From: Thamnaconus septentrionalis
Lineage: Eukaryota > Chordata > Actinopteri > Tetraodontiformes > Monacanthidae
Direction of reading: 5' to 3'
Length of the DNA stretch: 64,000 bases
NCBI GenBank assembly: GCA_009823395.1
Contig: CM020513.1
Span: forward strand, 22,344,501-22,408,500
The notes under the pieces are model-generated. The model was not told the origin of the DNA. It made no database searches and saw nothing but the letters and a program-made list of their open reading frames with translations. Below, piece after piece: positions 36,901 to 47,838 of the stretch; the stretch's first letter is position 1; the number at the start of each line of letters is the position of its first letter. The translations under genes and the position numbers were made by a program.

Positions 36901-37933
36901 ATTACAAATACACTAAGACAGCAAGATGCTTTTCAACATTATTTTCTAACCTAGCTGCAAAGTGCAGAGTTTTTTCCCCACGGAAGTTTTTACAATAATC
37001 TGCATTTAGTGACAGTTTGTCATTTTCTTGTAATAAATGTCTTGTGATTGCGTCATGTTTTTACAACACTGCTTGGAGTCGATCCATCAATCAAATAAAA
37101 TGTCAAAAAAGAAAAGACGGAGACAAAGTTGGTCAACAGGACGGTGTTTGACCACCGATGTTTTGGTCATCAGAAGTTCTTAGTTCAATAAGCACAACGT
37201 CTTTGATGAAAAATTGTTCCAATAATTATGATTTCAAGACATAAGAAAACAGTCATTCTTTTTTTAAATATTTGAGCAACCCGACCAAGTTCTATGGGTC
37301 ACATATGTTTTGATGCCAAATGGAGCAAGAACACGAATCACTTTCAGCAGTTCTACTCTTGCTTCCAGTTTAGTGTGTGTTAAACTTGAATGGGACTTAA
37401 GGAAAGGGTGTTTAAGTTTATGGGATGAAATTGAACCATTTAAACAGCTCAGGCACTGTGACCTAGTTTACCTATTTGCTCACGATAAAATTAATTTCCC
37501 CATAACCCAAGGTGTTGATGTAAAGTCACAGTTCAGAGAGAAGATGAAACTGAAGGAAAAATGTGGGTTTCGACAAGCTGGAAAAATGTACTCAACCACA
37601 GCAGACTTGTGGGACTAATGGAAAAAAGGAAGTTTTAAGCATTAATTAGGAACAGGGAATTTTTGTCCTGAAATCACGGTTGTGACAGGGACTGGCAAAA
37701 TACTAAACTACGAATAAATAAACAAACAAATAAATAAATGTTGTGGGTTTTCTTTGACACCGTACGTATATTTTACGAACACCACACAATTGGAGTGTCA
37801 AAACGGAGCTCGCGAACAGGGTGTGTACCGGGTTCCTTCAACATGTTTGGTCTTGTCGTGAATAACTAAAACACCTAAGGACAGCAAAGTCGTAAAAGAG
37901 CCTCGGGGCTGACATACTTACAGGGACAGACAT
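23859..37933 (-). CDS. bcar1: Breast cancer anti-estrogen resistance 1 (p130Cas), eight coding exons
   Basis: p130Cas is the focal-adhesion scaffold phosphorylated by Src/FAK. Exons (minus strand): 37922-37933 or alternative 32523-32534, then 30097-30810, 28894-29043, 28013-28108, 27241-27624, 25575-26426, 24728-24814 and 23859-24404. Every join is phase 0, giving 946 residues (human about 870). Residues about 7-65 form the SH3 domain (ALYDNVAESPDELSF to NRLKIL). Residues about 110-452 form the substrate domain with many YxxP sites (YQVP, YQLP, YDIP, YDVP, YDTP, YDFP) that recruit Crk. Exon 25575-26426 carries the serine-rich four-helix bundle, the Src-SH3 ligand RPLPSPP and the Src-SH2 site YDYVHL. 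The last exons encode the FAT-like Cas C-terminal domain with PPKIFVAHSKFVILSAHKLV. The donor of the 32-codon exon (GTAAAA) is the weakest junction. Confidence 0.93.
25098..25412. mobile_element. Tc1/mariner-type MITE in bcar1 intron 6
   Basis: The left end carries 'gtcaaaagtttggactcacc' and the right end 'gtgtccaaacgtttgactgg' followed by 'tagtgta'. The two are inverted relatives, the classic fish Tc1 terminal repeat. There is no transposase between them, so it is a non-autonomous remnant of about 0.3 kb. The left terminus is diverged and I could not define a TA duplication. Confidence 0.7.
26517..27015. mobile_element. MITE family copy 1 in bcar1 intron 5
   Basis: An approximately 500-base non-coding element holding 'ttttttgcaaaataaaagca', 'ttgcgatttgcaggtgtttc', 'ctcatgagagcgtgaaaacc' and 'ttttgcgcaattctaggggt'. 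An inverted, internally shortened copy lies at 33128-33425. The terminal thirds carry inverted similarity (TGGAAAC/ GTTTCCA-type phrases). Family unknown; no transposase. Confidence 0.6.
28290..28520. mobile_element. Decayed DNA-transposon-like repeat in bcar1 intron 3
   Basis: The phrase 'cagaaaattagaatat' at about 28296 recurs as 'cagaaaattagaatgt' at about 28468. 'AGAAAATTAGAATAT' phrases mark the ends of a common vertebrate DNA-transposon family. No coding capacity remains. Low-confidence class call. Confidence 0.35.
28738..28788 (-). ncRNA. Decayed hammerhead-ribozyme-like relic (Penelope-type)
   Basis: On the minus strand CTGAAGA (CUGANGA box) is followed by a short hairpin arm (GACTCTC..GAGAC) and then GGAACATC, where an intact hammerhead has GAAACGTC. 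The order and spacing match the Penelope-type hammerheads at the right end of the window, but box 2 is mutated, so activity is not expected. It lies in bcar1 intron 3. Confidence 0.4.
32523..32534 (-). CDS. bcar1: Alternative first coding exon of bcar1 (start M-N-N-A)
   Basis: On the minus strand ATGAACAATGCG is followed directly by GTAAGT. Spliced in phase 0 to the SH3 exon at 30810 it gives MNNA-NILAKALYDN, the equivalent of the human MNHL-NVLAKALYDN start. An alternative 12-base exon sits 5.4 kb further upstream, so this exon implies its own promoter just to the right (about 32540-32900). Confidence 0.75.
33128..33425. mobile_element. MITE family copy 2 in bcar1, inverted relative to 26517-27015
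   Basis: Reading the reverse complement, the segments 'ttttgcacaattctaggggt', 'gttttcgctctcatgaggtg'-type and 'gcaaatcgcaactgtac' follow the order of copy 1. It lacks about 200 central bases. It lies just upstream of the alternative first exon, so it falls in or near the presumed internal promoter. Confidence 0.6.
33805..33955 (+). rRNA. 18S rRNA 3'-region fragment (pseudogene)
   Basis: About 150 bases follow the 3' part of eukaryotic 18S rRNA: 'ggggattgc..ttcccatgaacg', 'gaattccaagtaaacgtgag', 'tcataagcgcgcgttgatta', 'gtccctgccctttgtacaca', 'ccgcccgtcgc', then 'ggatggtttagtgaggt'. The universal decoding-site phrase TTGTACACACCGCCCGTC is intact, but other positions are changed (for example 'attaggtccc' for 'attaagtccc') and extra bases occur after CGTCGC. 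It is a dispersed rDNA fragment in bcar1 intron 1, not a functional gene. Confidence 0.85.
35715..35840 (+). repeat. Dispersed teleost repeat fragment (copy 2)
   Basis: It contains 'aaaaactccctcgttggaag' and 'aaacctggagcagacccgga', matching the order of the fragment at 4330-4475. It is diverged and non-coding, within bcar1 intron 1. Confidence 0.5.
36055..36560 (+). pseudogene. Decayed Tc1 transposase fragment
   Basis: Three overlapping frames carry pieces of the C-terminal half of a fish Tc1 transposase: MLWGCFSSAGTGKMVRIGGK, DGAKYRAILEENLLELAKDL, RFTFQQDNNP, then SPDLNPIKNLWQDLKTVVH. These include the catalytic-core surroundings (D of QQDN and the DLNPI-N..W region). Frameshifts near 36190, 36330 and 36400 and a stop near 36435 break it, and there is no N-terminal half. 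Not functional. It lies in bcar1 intron 1. Confidence 0.85.
37922..37933 (-). CDS. bcar1: Upstream first coding exon of bcar1 (start M-S-V-P)
   Basis: On the minus strand ATGTCTGTCCCT is followed by GTAAGT. In phase 0 with the SH3 exon it gives MSVP-NILAKALYDN, matching a known mammalian BCAR1 isoform start. The DNA to the right (about 37940-38540) is GC-richer and is the likely promoter and 5' UTR. Confidence 0.8.
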
Positions 37934-38879
37934 TTTGCTGCAGTTACTCTCCTTGGCTTCTCCCTGTAAATCGCGCACTTTGGATTCCCTCCCCTTCCAG
38001 GTCTTATAAATGTCTTCCCGGATGCCGTGGTGTCAGTCCTCCTTCGTCCGTTCCATACCGAAGTGTCTCGGACAGGAAAATATCCAGCTACGCAGGGCGG
38101 TGTTGAGCTTAATGTAAGTGAATGCCTCAGCAGGCAGAGGGAGAGAAAAATCACCGGTTTGCGGCAAGAGTAGCGGCAGTGCGGCCCATTCGCCGTCAAG
38201 CCGACATGTCTGCCTCCCTGTTTTCGCCGTTCCTCTCCTCTGTCACAGCCTTTCTTTTCGAGGCTCGCTGGCGGTTGTTGTTCGGTTGCAGTTGGTAAAG
38301 GGCACAGATTACGTTCTGATAGGCCACCTCCAGCTTGTGAAAAGTCTTGTTTTTCTGCCCGTGACCGCAAAAAGGGCACCGCCTCTGCCGTGTAGATGCC
38401 TGCTTGGCTGCTTGTGTTCCCCCCACTCGGATGAGACGACTCAGCCTTAAAGAGACCGTCCCACCGTTAGCCATGGTACTTTCTGCTGGCGGTGGGAAAA
38501 GGGGCGGGAGAGGGAGGGTCGTCGGAGGCGTAAACACAAATTATATTTAAGGGGTGTCACAGATTTGGATGGGTTATTTTTATGTATTTATTTAGCCGAA
38601 ATGAACAAACGTTAAACAAAAGGGAGAGACTAATTATGTTCAATTCCTTTCATTTTCATCCTGATCCAATACCAAGTAAATCCAAAGTTGATTTTGTCGA
38701 TATCAATAGTCAACTTTCTCCTTGTTTCCCCCCTGAAATTGTAATGTGTTAAGAAAAATGACATTTGAGGGTTTGAAATTATAGCCACACAAATACACCT
38801 AAATTCAACATTAGATTTCTTATTCCTTTATTAGACTGTTACACTAAAATACAGCCAACTCCAAACTGTTACAATATAA

Positions 38880-39140
38880 ATGGATACGTGGAATGTGTCT
38901 ATCTGCTAAGTTGCATCACTTTAACCCCAACATTCCTGACACCTGCTTCAAATGTGGAGACCAAAAAGGCACTTTATATATATTTGTTTATTGGAAGCCA
39001 AACGTTCAGATACACCATGTGCCATATATAGGACAATGGTAGAAGGGAATGACTTTTTACTTAGTTTTTGAATAGATGAGTTGCACTATAAAGAACAAAC
39101 TTGGCAAGTCCTGGAAATTATGGAACTGAGTGAATACTGA
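38880..39140 (+). pseudogene. LINE-1-type ORF2 C-terminal remnant
   Basis: A broken frame reads LHHFNPNIPDTCFKCGDQKG then TLYIYLFI, the pattern of the cysteine motif (CxxC...H) at the C-terminus of L1-type reverse-transcriptase ORFs ('C..C..e.GT..H..W.CP'). Stops and frameshifts are present. A T-rich, A-tailed sequence follows. The family assignment rests on this one motif. Confidence 0.5.
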
Positions 39141-39816
39141 TGGTTGGATGGATGATGGGAAAGATTTGGGCCATATTATCCCCCTTTTTTCTCTTCTTTG
39201 CTTTTCCCTGTTTTGTTTACCTCCGAACAATGTAAGTGAGTGAATGTTGTCCAAATGTTTGTAACATTGTTGATGTGTGCCTTGTTTGTTGTATTTCATG
39301 TTAATTGAAGAAAACTATAATGCATGTTTTTTTTGTTTGTTTTTTTAAAAAAAAAAAAAAAAACAGCCCAAGTAAACTAAACAGTGGAATGAAAAATAAA
39401 AAGGCAGTCAGGCTTCCTCCCAGGAACAAAATAGCTAAAATAACAATGTAACTCACAAATGTCTCCTCACAGCTTTTTGCTGAGGAACAATCACATCACG
39501 TTTACGTTTTCCCTTTCGTCCGTTTCATTTTCTGCTCACAAGCTCTCCTGCCTTTAAAAAAAAAAAAAAATCTTCCTGCAGGATTGGAAGATGAAACAAT
39601 TCCCAAGTATTTAATTGCAAGTCTGCTTAGGTCTGGCTAACGGCACACCTTCATGAATACATAAGTACCTGCAGACCAGTAATCTTAGCCTAAATGTCAG
39701 AATCTGTCCAGATTCCTCTTTTTGTTGCAGCTGAACTTGAAGGAAGGGTTGGACATTTCTGCCATAGAAGACAGACAGACTGACTGAATCAGCTTGTCTT
39801 CCACTGCCTTCAGCTG

Positions 39817-40035
39817 CTTTTGAACTGCCTACAGTTTTCTATGACCTTTGTGCTGTAGTGGAAAAAAGGTGACGAGGGCACTGCATTTCCCAGCTCCTCA
39901 ACCAGATCTGGGATGGCCCTAATACTGCCCCCAACAACAAAGTTTAGCGCATGTGCAAAGACAAGGAAAATGTCTTTGTCCAGCCGTCTGCACTGCAAAC
40001 ACGTCTTTTGCACCATTGTCTGACATGCTAGGCTA
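39817..40035 (-). pseudogene. hAT transposase internal fragment
   Basis: The minus-strand frame reads DIFLVFAHALNFVVGGSIRA then IPDLVEELGNA and FFHYSTKVIENCRQFKSS. FAHALN..V and a FxxSTK...E..R helix are signatures of the catalytic/insertion region of hAT transposases (CFAHTLNL...). It is cut on both sides, with the GA microsatellite on its upstream side, and is not functional. Confidence 0.65.
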
Positions 40036-40061
40036 AAGTTATCTGTGATTCTTTTCAGAAA

Positions 40062-40237
<176 letters not shown>

Positions 40238-41156
40238 CACACACACTTGGCCCACCGGCTGTAACAGCTATAAATAGTCAGAGACACCATTGTTTCATCA
40301 TTGTGACAAATAATGTTGAATTAACTCTATTAAAAAAGGAAGAGGGATTGTGTTAATATGTGTTATACATGTATTAATATTAGTTAGACTGGTCAATACC
40401 AGATTTTTTTTTCTGATAATGTGTCATAGAAGAAAATAGACGGTGAACCATTGTGACATTGCAATCCACATCTCCTCCTTATACTTATAAAGTTGTTTGT
40501 GTTTAAGCGATATATGCTTACTACAGGCCCTGCACCAGTTAATGAAAAGGGTAATGTGCTTGCTGTCTCTGAGCGCGGGACACCAAACAGACTGTATGAC
40601 AGTTTAAGTATCAGCGAAGCATGTTGACACCTGGACACCTGGGCTGGAGGAGGATCCAAATGTTTTTTGCTTGGCTGTGATTGGTTGCCAGGCATGATGT
40701 CAGCCACCAAATCAACAGGCTGCATCCAGAGCATTAACAAGTTGATGAAACTCTTTCATTTTTTTTTTAAATCTTTCTTTCTTCTTTTTTTTTTGAAAAA
40801 CAGACTTATGATAATAATCTGGAAAACATAAATATCTTTTCAACATAAATCATTTCAAGTTTTCATACTTTTCCAGACCTGAAAATATATAAAACTCAAA
40901 ATCCACAGTTTTTCATGCTTTCTACTACCTTCCATACTTGCAATGGAACTCTGAGCCAGAGAAAACATACAATAAAACGTGATATAAACATTAGGTCAAT
41001 TAAACAAAGATAATTATTTCAATGACTGTAACTTTAATGAGGATGAATAGATTTTACAGAAACATACTTTTTTAGAGAGGCAGAGAGCCAGATACAAAAA
41101 CTGGGAAAGAAACAAACAAAAAAACCCAAAAACTCAAGTTTGTGATAGTGGTAAAG

Positions 41157-44100
41157 TCATTGCTTCATGTTGATTATTCGTACTGCTTTTTCTAATTCAA
41201 ACTGACGGTGGTCTACTCGCTCCAGAAACTTTGTCCGCTCCACATACCTAAACACATTCACAGTGGTGAAGAGAGAGAGGGAGTGAAAGAGAGAGGAGGG
41301 TGGATGAAGAAAGAAGAAGGGAAAATACATTTAATCTATTTGGATGAATACAATTTGGCTTGGCATTTATGAATATGACTCTTGTCATGAAATTACATTA
41401 TGTTTCTGTTTTTTTCTTTTGCCATAGTCATCCTGAAGATCAGTTGGGTTTGGAAAAGGACAGTGGTAGGAGTCCCAGCAATTTTATGACAATAGACGCA
41501 ACCACTTTTGTCCATAAAGCCACAAAAATCAATCCAACTAGAATTTGCTTGTTGGGGCTTTAGAGTTTCAGATTGTCTTTCTGGTAACATGCAGTGAGGT
41601 ATACAAATATTTGGACACAGACACAATTTTGAGCACTTTGGTTCTGTACACCACCAAGGAGGATTTTAAATATAGACGTCAATATGAACATCACTGACTC
41701 TACATAATACTTTATGTAGCTTCCGGTTTCAAAAAGGAGGTCAACGTGACAGGAAGTGCCAAAAATCTGCATCCTAATGTTTAACTTCCAAAAACAGTTG
41801 CTAAAAAGACAAATAATGGCTGGCTGTCACTACAGAGAGGAGCTCTGAATTTATATCCTCACAAAACTAGTAAAAAAAAAGAAGAAGTGATTTTTAAAAT
41901 TATGTTTGATGATGATTTGGTCTAATTTTGGGGGGGGAAAGGCCAAGTTGTGGTCGATGTTACTAAACTGTAGTAGCCACGAGTTACTAGCAGGTTTCAC
42001 TCATGCTCCAATCTCTGCCATCCAGAGAACCACCCACACATCAAAACCAACCGGAGACCCAGGATGGCGCCGATTGTGAAACCAATCAAGGAATTCCAAA
42101 TGGGTGTTCGCAAACCAATTCTAAACTGTCAATGATCGTCACACACACACACACACACACACACGAGGATTTGACAGCGTCTTACCCCTCTCTGCCTCTG
42201 TTGTGGATAGCTAGCTCCTCTGTGATTCCTTCTTCCGATTTGAAAGCATCCCAGTCCATCTTGGACTTCTCCAGTGTGCTCATTTTGGCTTTCTTTCCTC
42301 CAATATTACCAAGAATGTTCCCAATCCCAGCAGGCCGCTTGCAGCTACCAAAGGAGTTAGGGCACATGCTCATTTGCAAAGCAGAGGCACACAAATACAA
42401 TAATCTTGATAGTTTCACAAAATGCTAACTTTTCAAGAGCAAAACAGAGATGATTTCAAAGGGCATAATACAAACAGCTTTCCAGTATTTCACTAACATC
42501 TTTATGGTTATACAAAAAAATCAACAAAAGAAGTAAAGCCACTTAAAAAATATTTTAATAACTATTAATGAAAAGTGGAGAACATGATGTTCCAGGTCTG
42601 GCTGCTTGCTCTGCCTCAAAAAAATGTGCAAAGGACGGAAAAGAAAAATTCTTTATTGACTGCTGCATAGATGTAAATGCAACAGTCCTAGCATTGACAG
42701 TTTAACCTCTACTTTATTATTCAAACAAATGTTTAAATGCAAGTAATACATATTAAATATTTGTACTGATATGAATAAAAAAAATTAAACAGAAATTGAA
42801 GAAGCAATGGCTGACAGTTGTGGCAACAGTAAAAGGGTGGGATTCATATCTGCTTTGAGAGAAGTGAATAGCCAGTGAGTGAGTGAGTACCTGGGTCCAG
42901 GCAGCATTGGTTGGCCTGGAACGTCCTCCACTTTGTCATCCAGGTCCTTTGTTTTGGTGCTCTGGTTCTTCAGGTAACTCTTGGCTTCTTTGGAGTCTGC
43001 TGACACCTGTTTGCTGACCCTGACAAACCACAGCACATGTTCAGCATACTTGCAAGCTAATCTCAATTCAGAATGCATCAAAGTAGATGGAGAAGTTGAT
43101 CCTGGGGAAATGATGCATACTGGGCAAATAAAAACACAACACGATGTAGAAGACACAGATGTTTGAAACATCTATACTCATAAAATGAAGATACAAGGAT
43201 TTACTTTATCTTTAAAAGTTTTATATATGCAGACAAATCATAGAGAGCGCTGACTTTTACCTGAGATTTATGGCATGATTTCACTGCTGCCATCCTGCAG
43301 TCTTCTTCAGAAAAGCTCTGTGTTGGTTTTTTTTTCTTTCCTTGCTTCTTCCTTCTCATTTTTTTCACATTCCTACAGATGTTTGTATGATTGGGCTTCT
43401 TGGCTCTGTTTTTATTGCACAGGCAGTTTCATTGGTGGACAATGTTGTATGTAGAGTTTTTATTGCTCTTCATATGCATTCTGTAATGCTCATGTTTTTT
43501 TCCCCAAGTTTATTTTGATTTATTTTTTCCCCACTGGCTGCTTCTTCTTTTGTGTACTTCTTGCTTTACTCTTTATGGCCTATTTGGTTTATTGACAGAA
43601 TGCAAAGAGACAGTTGAAGAAAACTGCTGAAAAGTTGCCACTGCACCAACAAAGAGCTCTTCTGAGGAGGACTGCAGAATGATCGTTGAAACATGTCCAT
43701 GCAAGAAATATAAGGCAGCAAATCAATACGCTTTACTTGTCTGCACACAAGAAAATGTTTAAAGATTAAAATCAACAGAGGCCAAATGGATTTGGAAACT
43801 GCTTTGTGTAAGTAGAAGTAGCAGTTTGTCCAGAAGCATACCGAACTTCTTCTCCAGCAAAGTCAAAGACTTTTGTGATGGTGACACTGGCAGGTTTTGG
43901 TTCTTTGTATGTGTGTCTACTTAGAGGGAGGGGCGTCAGTCTCTCTTCCTGAGGAGAAGAACAGCACAAAGACAAATTATATTACATGCATGCAGTTTTC
44001 CTGCAAGTCAAATTGCCAGGATATCTAATTAGAATTCTTTCTGAAATAGTGCACTGTAAATAAATGAAAATTCGACATACTTTTAATTGTTGCTTGAAAG

Positions 44101-46261
44101 AAGCTTCTAATTTAACTGCAACATAAATTGGCAAACCTTCCATTGGAAGGATTTCAATGCATTTACTGCCATTTCCTTGCAGAAAGGAAATATGTCCGAT
44201 TATAAAGTAACTTATCGTGCTTTAACCAAAACAAAAGAACTTGAGAGAACTACAAAAAAACATACATTTTCCACATGTCGCAGCTATGAATAGTATTATC
44301 AGAGAATTTTGCCGTTCATTTTTTCCAGAGCTGTATATAACATATCCTTCGAATCCGAAGGATGAATCCTTCATGAAGTGAAGGTTTGTCCAGCTATGTA
44401 TTTTTATTTTTTAGTTTAGTTTGTCGTAGAAGGGACATGTCAATCCAAGCAATGTCTGTGCGGACAAGCGAATAAGTCAAAATATCTGTATCTTCAATCA
44501 GGGAAGTTACAATCTTCAACATTAATGCTGTTACCATTGGTGCCGTCTGTGACTGTGCAGAAGGTGTGCAGTCTTTGGGTCTTGATCCAACATCAGACAG
44601 AAAACTCGCCCAGAGTTTATCTGACTTTTCCGTCTGGAGTGTATCATCAGCATTACCCTCGGAGGTTTTACCCCCTGTCTCTGCTTTTGTTTGTCCATCT
44701 CCATCCTTCTCTTGTTCATTCACGTTGAGCACTCCTTTTGTCTTCTTTCTGTCGACAAATTCAAAAATCTGTCAATAAATGTTAGATTTTGTTCATTTTG
44801 TTACTTTGATTTATAAAAAAAAAGAAAAGAAAATTCAAGTGCAGGCTGCCTGCACAGAACAGGCAGGGTCTTGGCCTTCGTCCAAAATGGATTCAAATTC
44901 TAAATGCATCAAATCCAGTTTATTTAAGAATGAAAATTTCGAACCCCTGAACATGCCCAAAAACGTATCAAATGTTGCACACAGATCAAGACGAGAAAAA
45001 TTTGGTCTATTAAAAAATACACATATCTGTTCATTATCAAGGCCTACAGTTCATATCAAGACCAAAATTTTATATGCTGCAACACAAAATTCTAGTTGAG
45101 TGGTTGAAAATGTATGCAATAGGGATGTCACCTGGACGGGTTGGGGGAATTTGTAACTTCTGTGAGACTTGCATTAATTGATACCAAATTTGTTTGTTGT
45201 GGAAAAGTTATCAAAAGCAACAGCTACTTAAGAAAGTTGTATAAAAAGACAGGATGCACCTTTACAAACCTCAAAACCTTAACTACCTGAGCTTGTTCTT
45301 AATCTTCTTTTTCTTGTTGAATTGTTCAGGATGTGGCACATCTTCATCCTCTTGCAGGGCGTCCTCCTTCTCGCACTCCTTCATGTCATCTTCGCTGAGG
45401 TTGTCATCTGAGATGAAAATGCAGATCCGACAGTCAAGCTCAATGAAAGTATTGGCATAAATTAAATTACAGTACATTTGGGTGCACCTTCTTATTCAAT
45501 TTCCCCCCTCTTACATTTATGATTAAGCTTACTCAAAACTGTAAAGGAATACATATGGAATTTTGTCGCAAAAACTGTTGGATAAGGATATTGTTTACAT
45601 TTTTAAAATCTTATGACCGATTGGCGCTGTTGAGCCCCGGGGTGGAGAGGCTCTGTCTTTGGACATTTGATGATAACAAAACAAATCAAACGAACAACAG
45701 ACTTCACACAAATGCACAGTAGGATGATTCAGATTCAAGACTTGTTGGAGATTATGTGTGTTCAATGTAATCCTACATTTAAAAAATCAAGAAAAAGCGA
45801 AGTGCTTAGACATGGCTATCGAGGAGGGCAACTGGGAGCAAAACAAAGAGATGTTCCTTTCGAGTCCTTGAAACCGCTCAACCTCCAACACTACCGATCT
45901 TGCACTAATATTCGCGCAACGAGCCCACTGTACCGCGGTGCAAAGGCGTAAATATAACAGAATAATTTAATTATAAGGCTCTTATAGGTCTTCGGAGATG
46001 ACTGGATATAACTTAAGTCTCACACAACGACACAAAATGACCGCTTAGACTGTAGTAGTGTTGTAATTACCAACGCTTGCTTTATGTGCCAAATGTGTGA
46101 CGCAACCATTTGGGGGTAAGCTAACGTTCATACAAACTATACATATATAAAAATGAAAATGAAGTTCTCAATGTACTTGGTAACCGCTTACCTGAGGGGA
46201 CGTAGTCTTCATCTTCGTTTGAAGAATAGTCATCTGAGTCAAAGTCCGAATAGTTCATCAT
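41157..46261 (-). CDS. cfdp1: Craniofacial development protein 1 (BCNT family), seven coding exons
   Basis: CFDP1 is the vertebrate member of the BCNT/Swc5 family, a chromatin protein related to the yeast SWR1 subunit that exchanges H2A.Z. Exons (minus strand): 46192-46261, 45287-45407, 44535-44748, 43842-43948, 42891-43019, 42186-42344 and 41157-41247. All phases join, giving 296 residues (human 299). The acidic N-terminus ([38 protein letters not shown]) is followed by a basic NKKKKIKNK stretch, the [10 protein letters not shown] motif, [14 protein letters not shown], and the C-terminal BCNT-C domain with [31 protein letters not shown] and [12 protein letters not shown] doubled ATG (46261 and 46258) allows two adjacent starts. 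An upstream in-frame ATG at 46309 would add 16 unconserved residues. Confidence 0.95.
43262..43715. mobile_element. Inverted pair of decayed hammerhead-like sequences (Penelope-type debris)
   Basis: On the minus strand near 43262-43325 CTGAAGA is followed by GACTGC, a loop, GCAGT and GAAAT. On the plus strand near 43655-43705 CTGAGGA is followed by GGACTGC, a loop and GTTGAAACATGTC. Both have the order CUGANGA, stem II, GAAAC seen in Penelope-type hammerheads, with damaged stems. The two are in opposite orientation, about 350 bases apart, in cfdp1 intron 4 (between 43019 and 43842). Confidence 0.4.
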
Positions 46262-46539
46262 CTTTAAAGACCAGAAGTACCGTAATCGAGTAACAAAGCT
46301 ACGAGGCACAATACCAATACGTTTACTTATTCATACAGTTACTGCTGTCACACCAGTGAGAAGCTTGGTTTTCCGGATATCCTGAATTTATAAAATAAAT
46401 AGTTTTGTCTAAATGCTTCGATGAGCAAAACAAATCAACATCGGACAACGGATGTATTATTACGAACTGGATACCGGACTGGTAATATGGCGGCGTGGTG
46501 ATTCTTTTCCAGCGGCCACTCGAGGTACTGCAGTCCCCC

Positions 46540-46960
46540 CGTTAGTTGATCTTTTTTTTTTTTTTAACTTTATTTTTTAATAATTGCGCAAAACAGTACA
46601 AACAAAAACAAAACAAAAAAATCAATAGCAACAAAAACTATCGCCGGACATGGGCTCCGTTATAACTTCAATACCGGAACTCAAGACCGGAACTCAACGC
46701 CGGAAGTTAGTTGATATTATATTTTTTTTTTTTTAATGTATTTTTTAATAATTGCGCAACACAGTACAAAAAAAACAAAAAACAAAAAAACAATAGCAAC
46801 AAAAACTATCGCCGGACATGGGCTCCGCTATAACTTCTATACCGTAACTCAAGACCGGAACTCAACGCCGGAAGTTAGTTGATCTTTTTTTTTTTTTTTT
46901 TAATAATTGCGCAAAACAGTACAAAAAAACAATAGCAACAAAAACTATCACCACGGGGTT
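46540..46960 (+). repeat. Tandem ~190-base units upstream of cfdp1
   Basis: Two full units and one partial unit. Each opens with GTTAGTTGATC plus a T-run, then 'aataattgcgcaaaacagta', a poly-A/CAA stretch, 'aacaaaaactatcgccggac' and 'aactcaacgccggaag'. The third unit stops after the 'aaaactatc' phrase. A reverse-complement copy of the unit boundary (GATCAACTAACTTCCGGCG) lies at about 47622-47642, so the array is one arm of a larger inverted arrangement. Confidence 0.75.
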
Positions 46961-47240
46961 GCATACATAAAATTATTTTTACGGTTTGCACGATAAAAAA
47001 TAATTGTAGAAGGCAGATAGATTCAGGGTCTTGATAGCTTTTATGTTACTATTATTTTCAAATAGTTTTAATATACTGTTGGACATCGTTCTCAAATGTA
47101 AGAAAAAGGATTTACTTTTAAATTACTTTTAACTTAACTTCGCTGAGTAGATGTCTATAATTGGATTTTCTCTTATATTGAACCTGATTTTACCATTTCT
47201 TAAAAAAAGAAATGTATTAAAACCGTTTTTCTTTCATAAT

Positions 47241-47310
47241 CGAGTTGCCGTATGTGACGTCATCGGCCGGGCGTCTGGCGACTGCCGACGACGTCACATA
47301 CGGCAACTCT
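47241..47310. repeat. Fold-back element 1 with ~20-base arms and CRE-like sites
   Basis: GAGTTGCCGTATGTGACGTC near 47241 is matched by its reverse complement ending near 47309, with a ~30-base GC-rich centre that itself has CGTCTGGCGACTGCCGACG. The arms include TGACGTCA, the CREB/ATF site. The same arm sequence recurs in the elements at 47518 and 47919. Confidence 0.8.
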
Positions 47311-47675
47311 GCAATGTCAAACTGCATCACGGTGGAACGACCAGACGGAAGAACGAACTACAAGGAAAACCAACGATAAATGCTATCGTTCGGTCGTTTT
47401 TCCCTCTACTGTCTATAATACGATGATAGATGTAATTACTTGTCTATCTACATTTATGTATGTACATATCTATCTATTTACCAATTGTTTCTCTACATGT
47501 GATCGCGATGTAGTTTGTCCTAATAGAGTTGCCGTAGGAGCCCGGACACATTCCACAGCCCCAGACACATTCTGTACCTACACCGGCGATAGTTTCTTGT
47601 CGCTAACGTTAAAAAAAAAAAAGATCAACTAACTTCCGGCGTTGAGTTCCGGTGTTGAGTCAGGGGGTTGGAGTA

Positions 47676-47800
47676 ATGGCGGTGTAGTAGGTACAGAATT
47701 AGTCCGGGTGCAGAATCGTTCCGGGCGGAAGTGACTGCCGATACGATCTCGGTCAAAACGCTAATTCGATAGAAAACCAGAGAGAGAGAGAGAGAGAGAG

Positions 47801-47838
<38 letters not shown>

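Noticed and set aside
37140..37180. Possible further hammerhead near 37.15 kb ('cgatgttttggtcatcagaag')
   Set aside because: Box 1-like and box 2-like pieces lie too close together to hold stem II, so the fold is not possible.
37310..37618. 102-codon plus-strand frame in bcar1 intron 1
   Set aside because: No recognisable domain and no flanking splice consensus. It may be transposon debris.
38196..38474. 92-codon minus-strand frame starting MANGGTVSLRLSRL in strong start context
   Set aside because: No recognisable family and no splice partner. It lies in the GC-rich 5' flank of bcar1 and is more likely leader or promoter sequence.
46121..46309. Upstream cfdp1 start at 46309 adding 16 residues
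   Set aside because: The extra residues do not resemble any BCNT N-terminus. The doubled ATG at 46261/46258 gives the expected acidic start.
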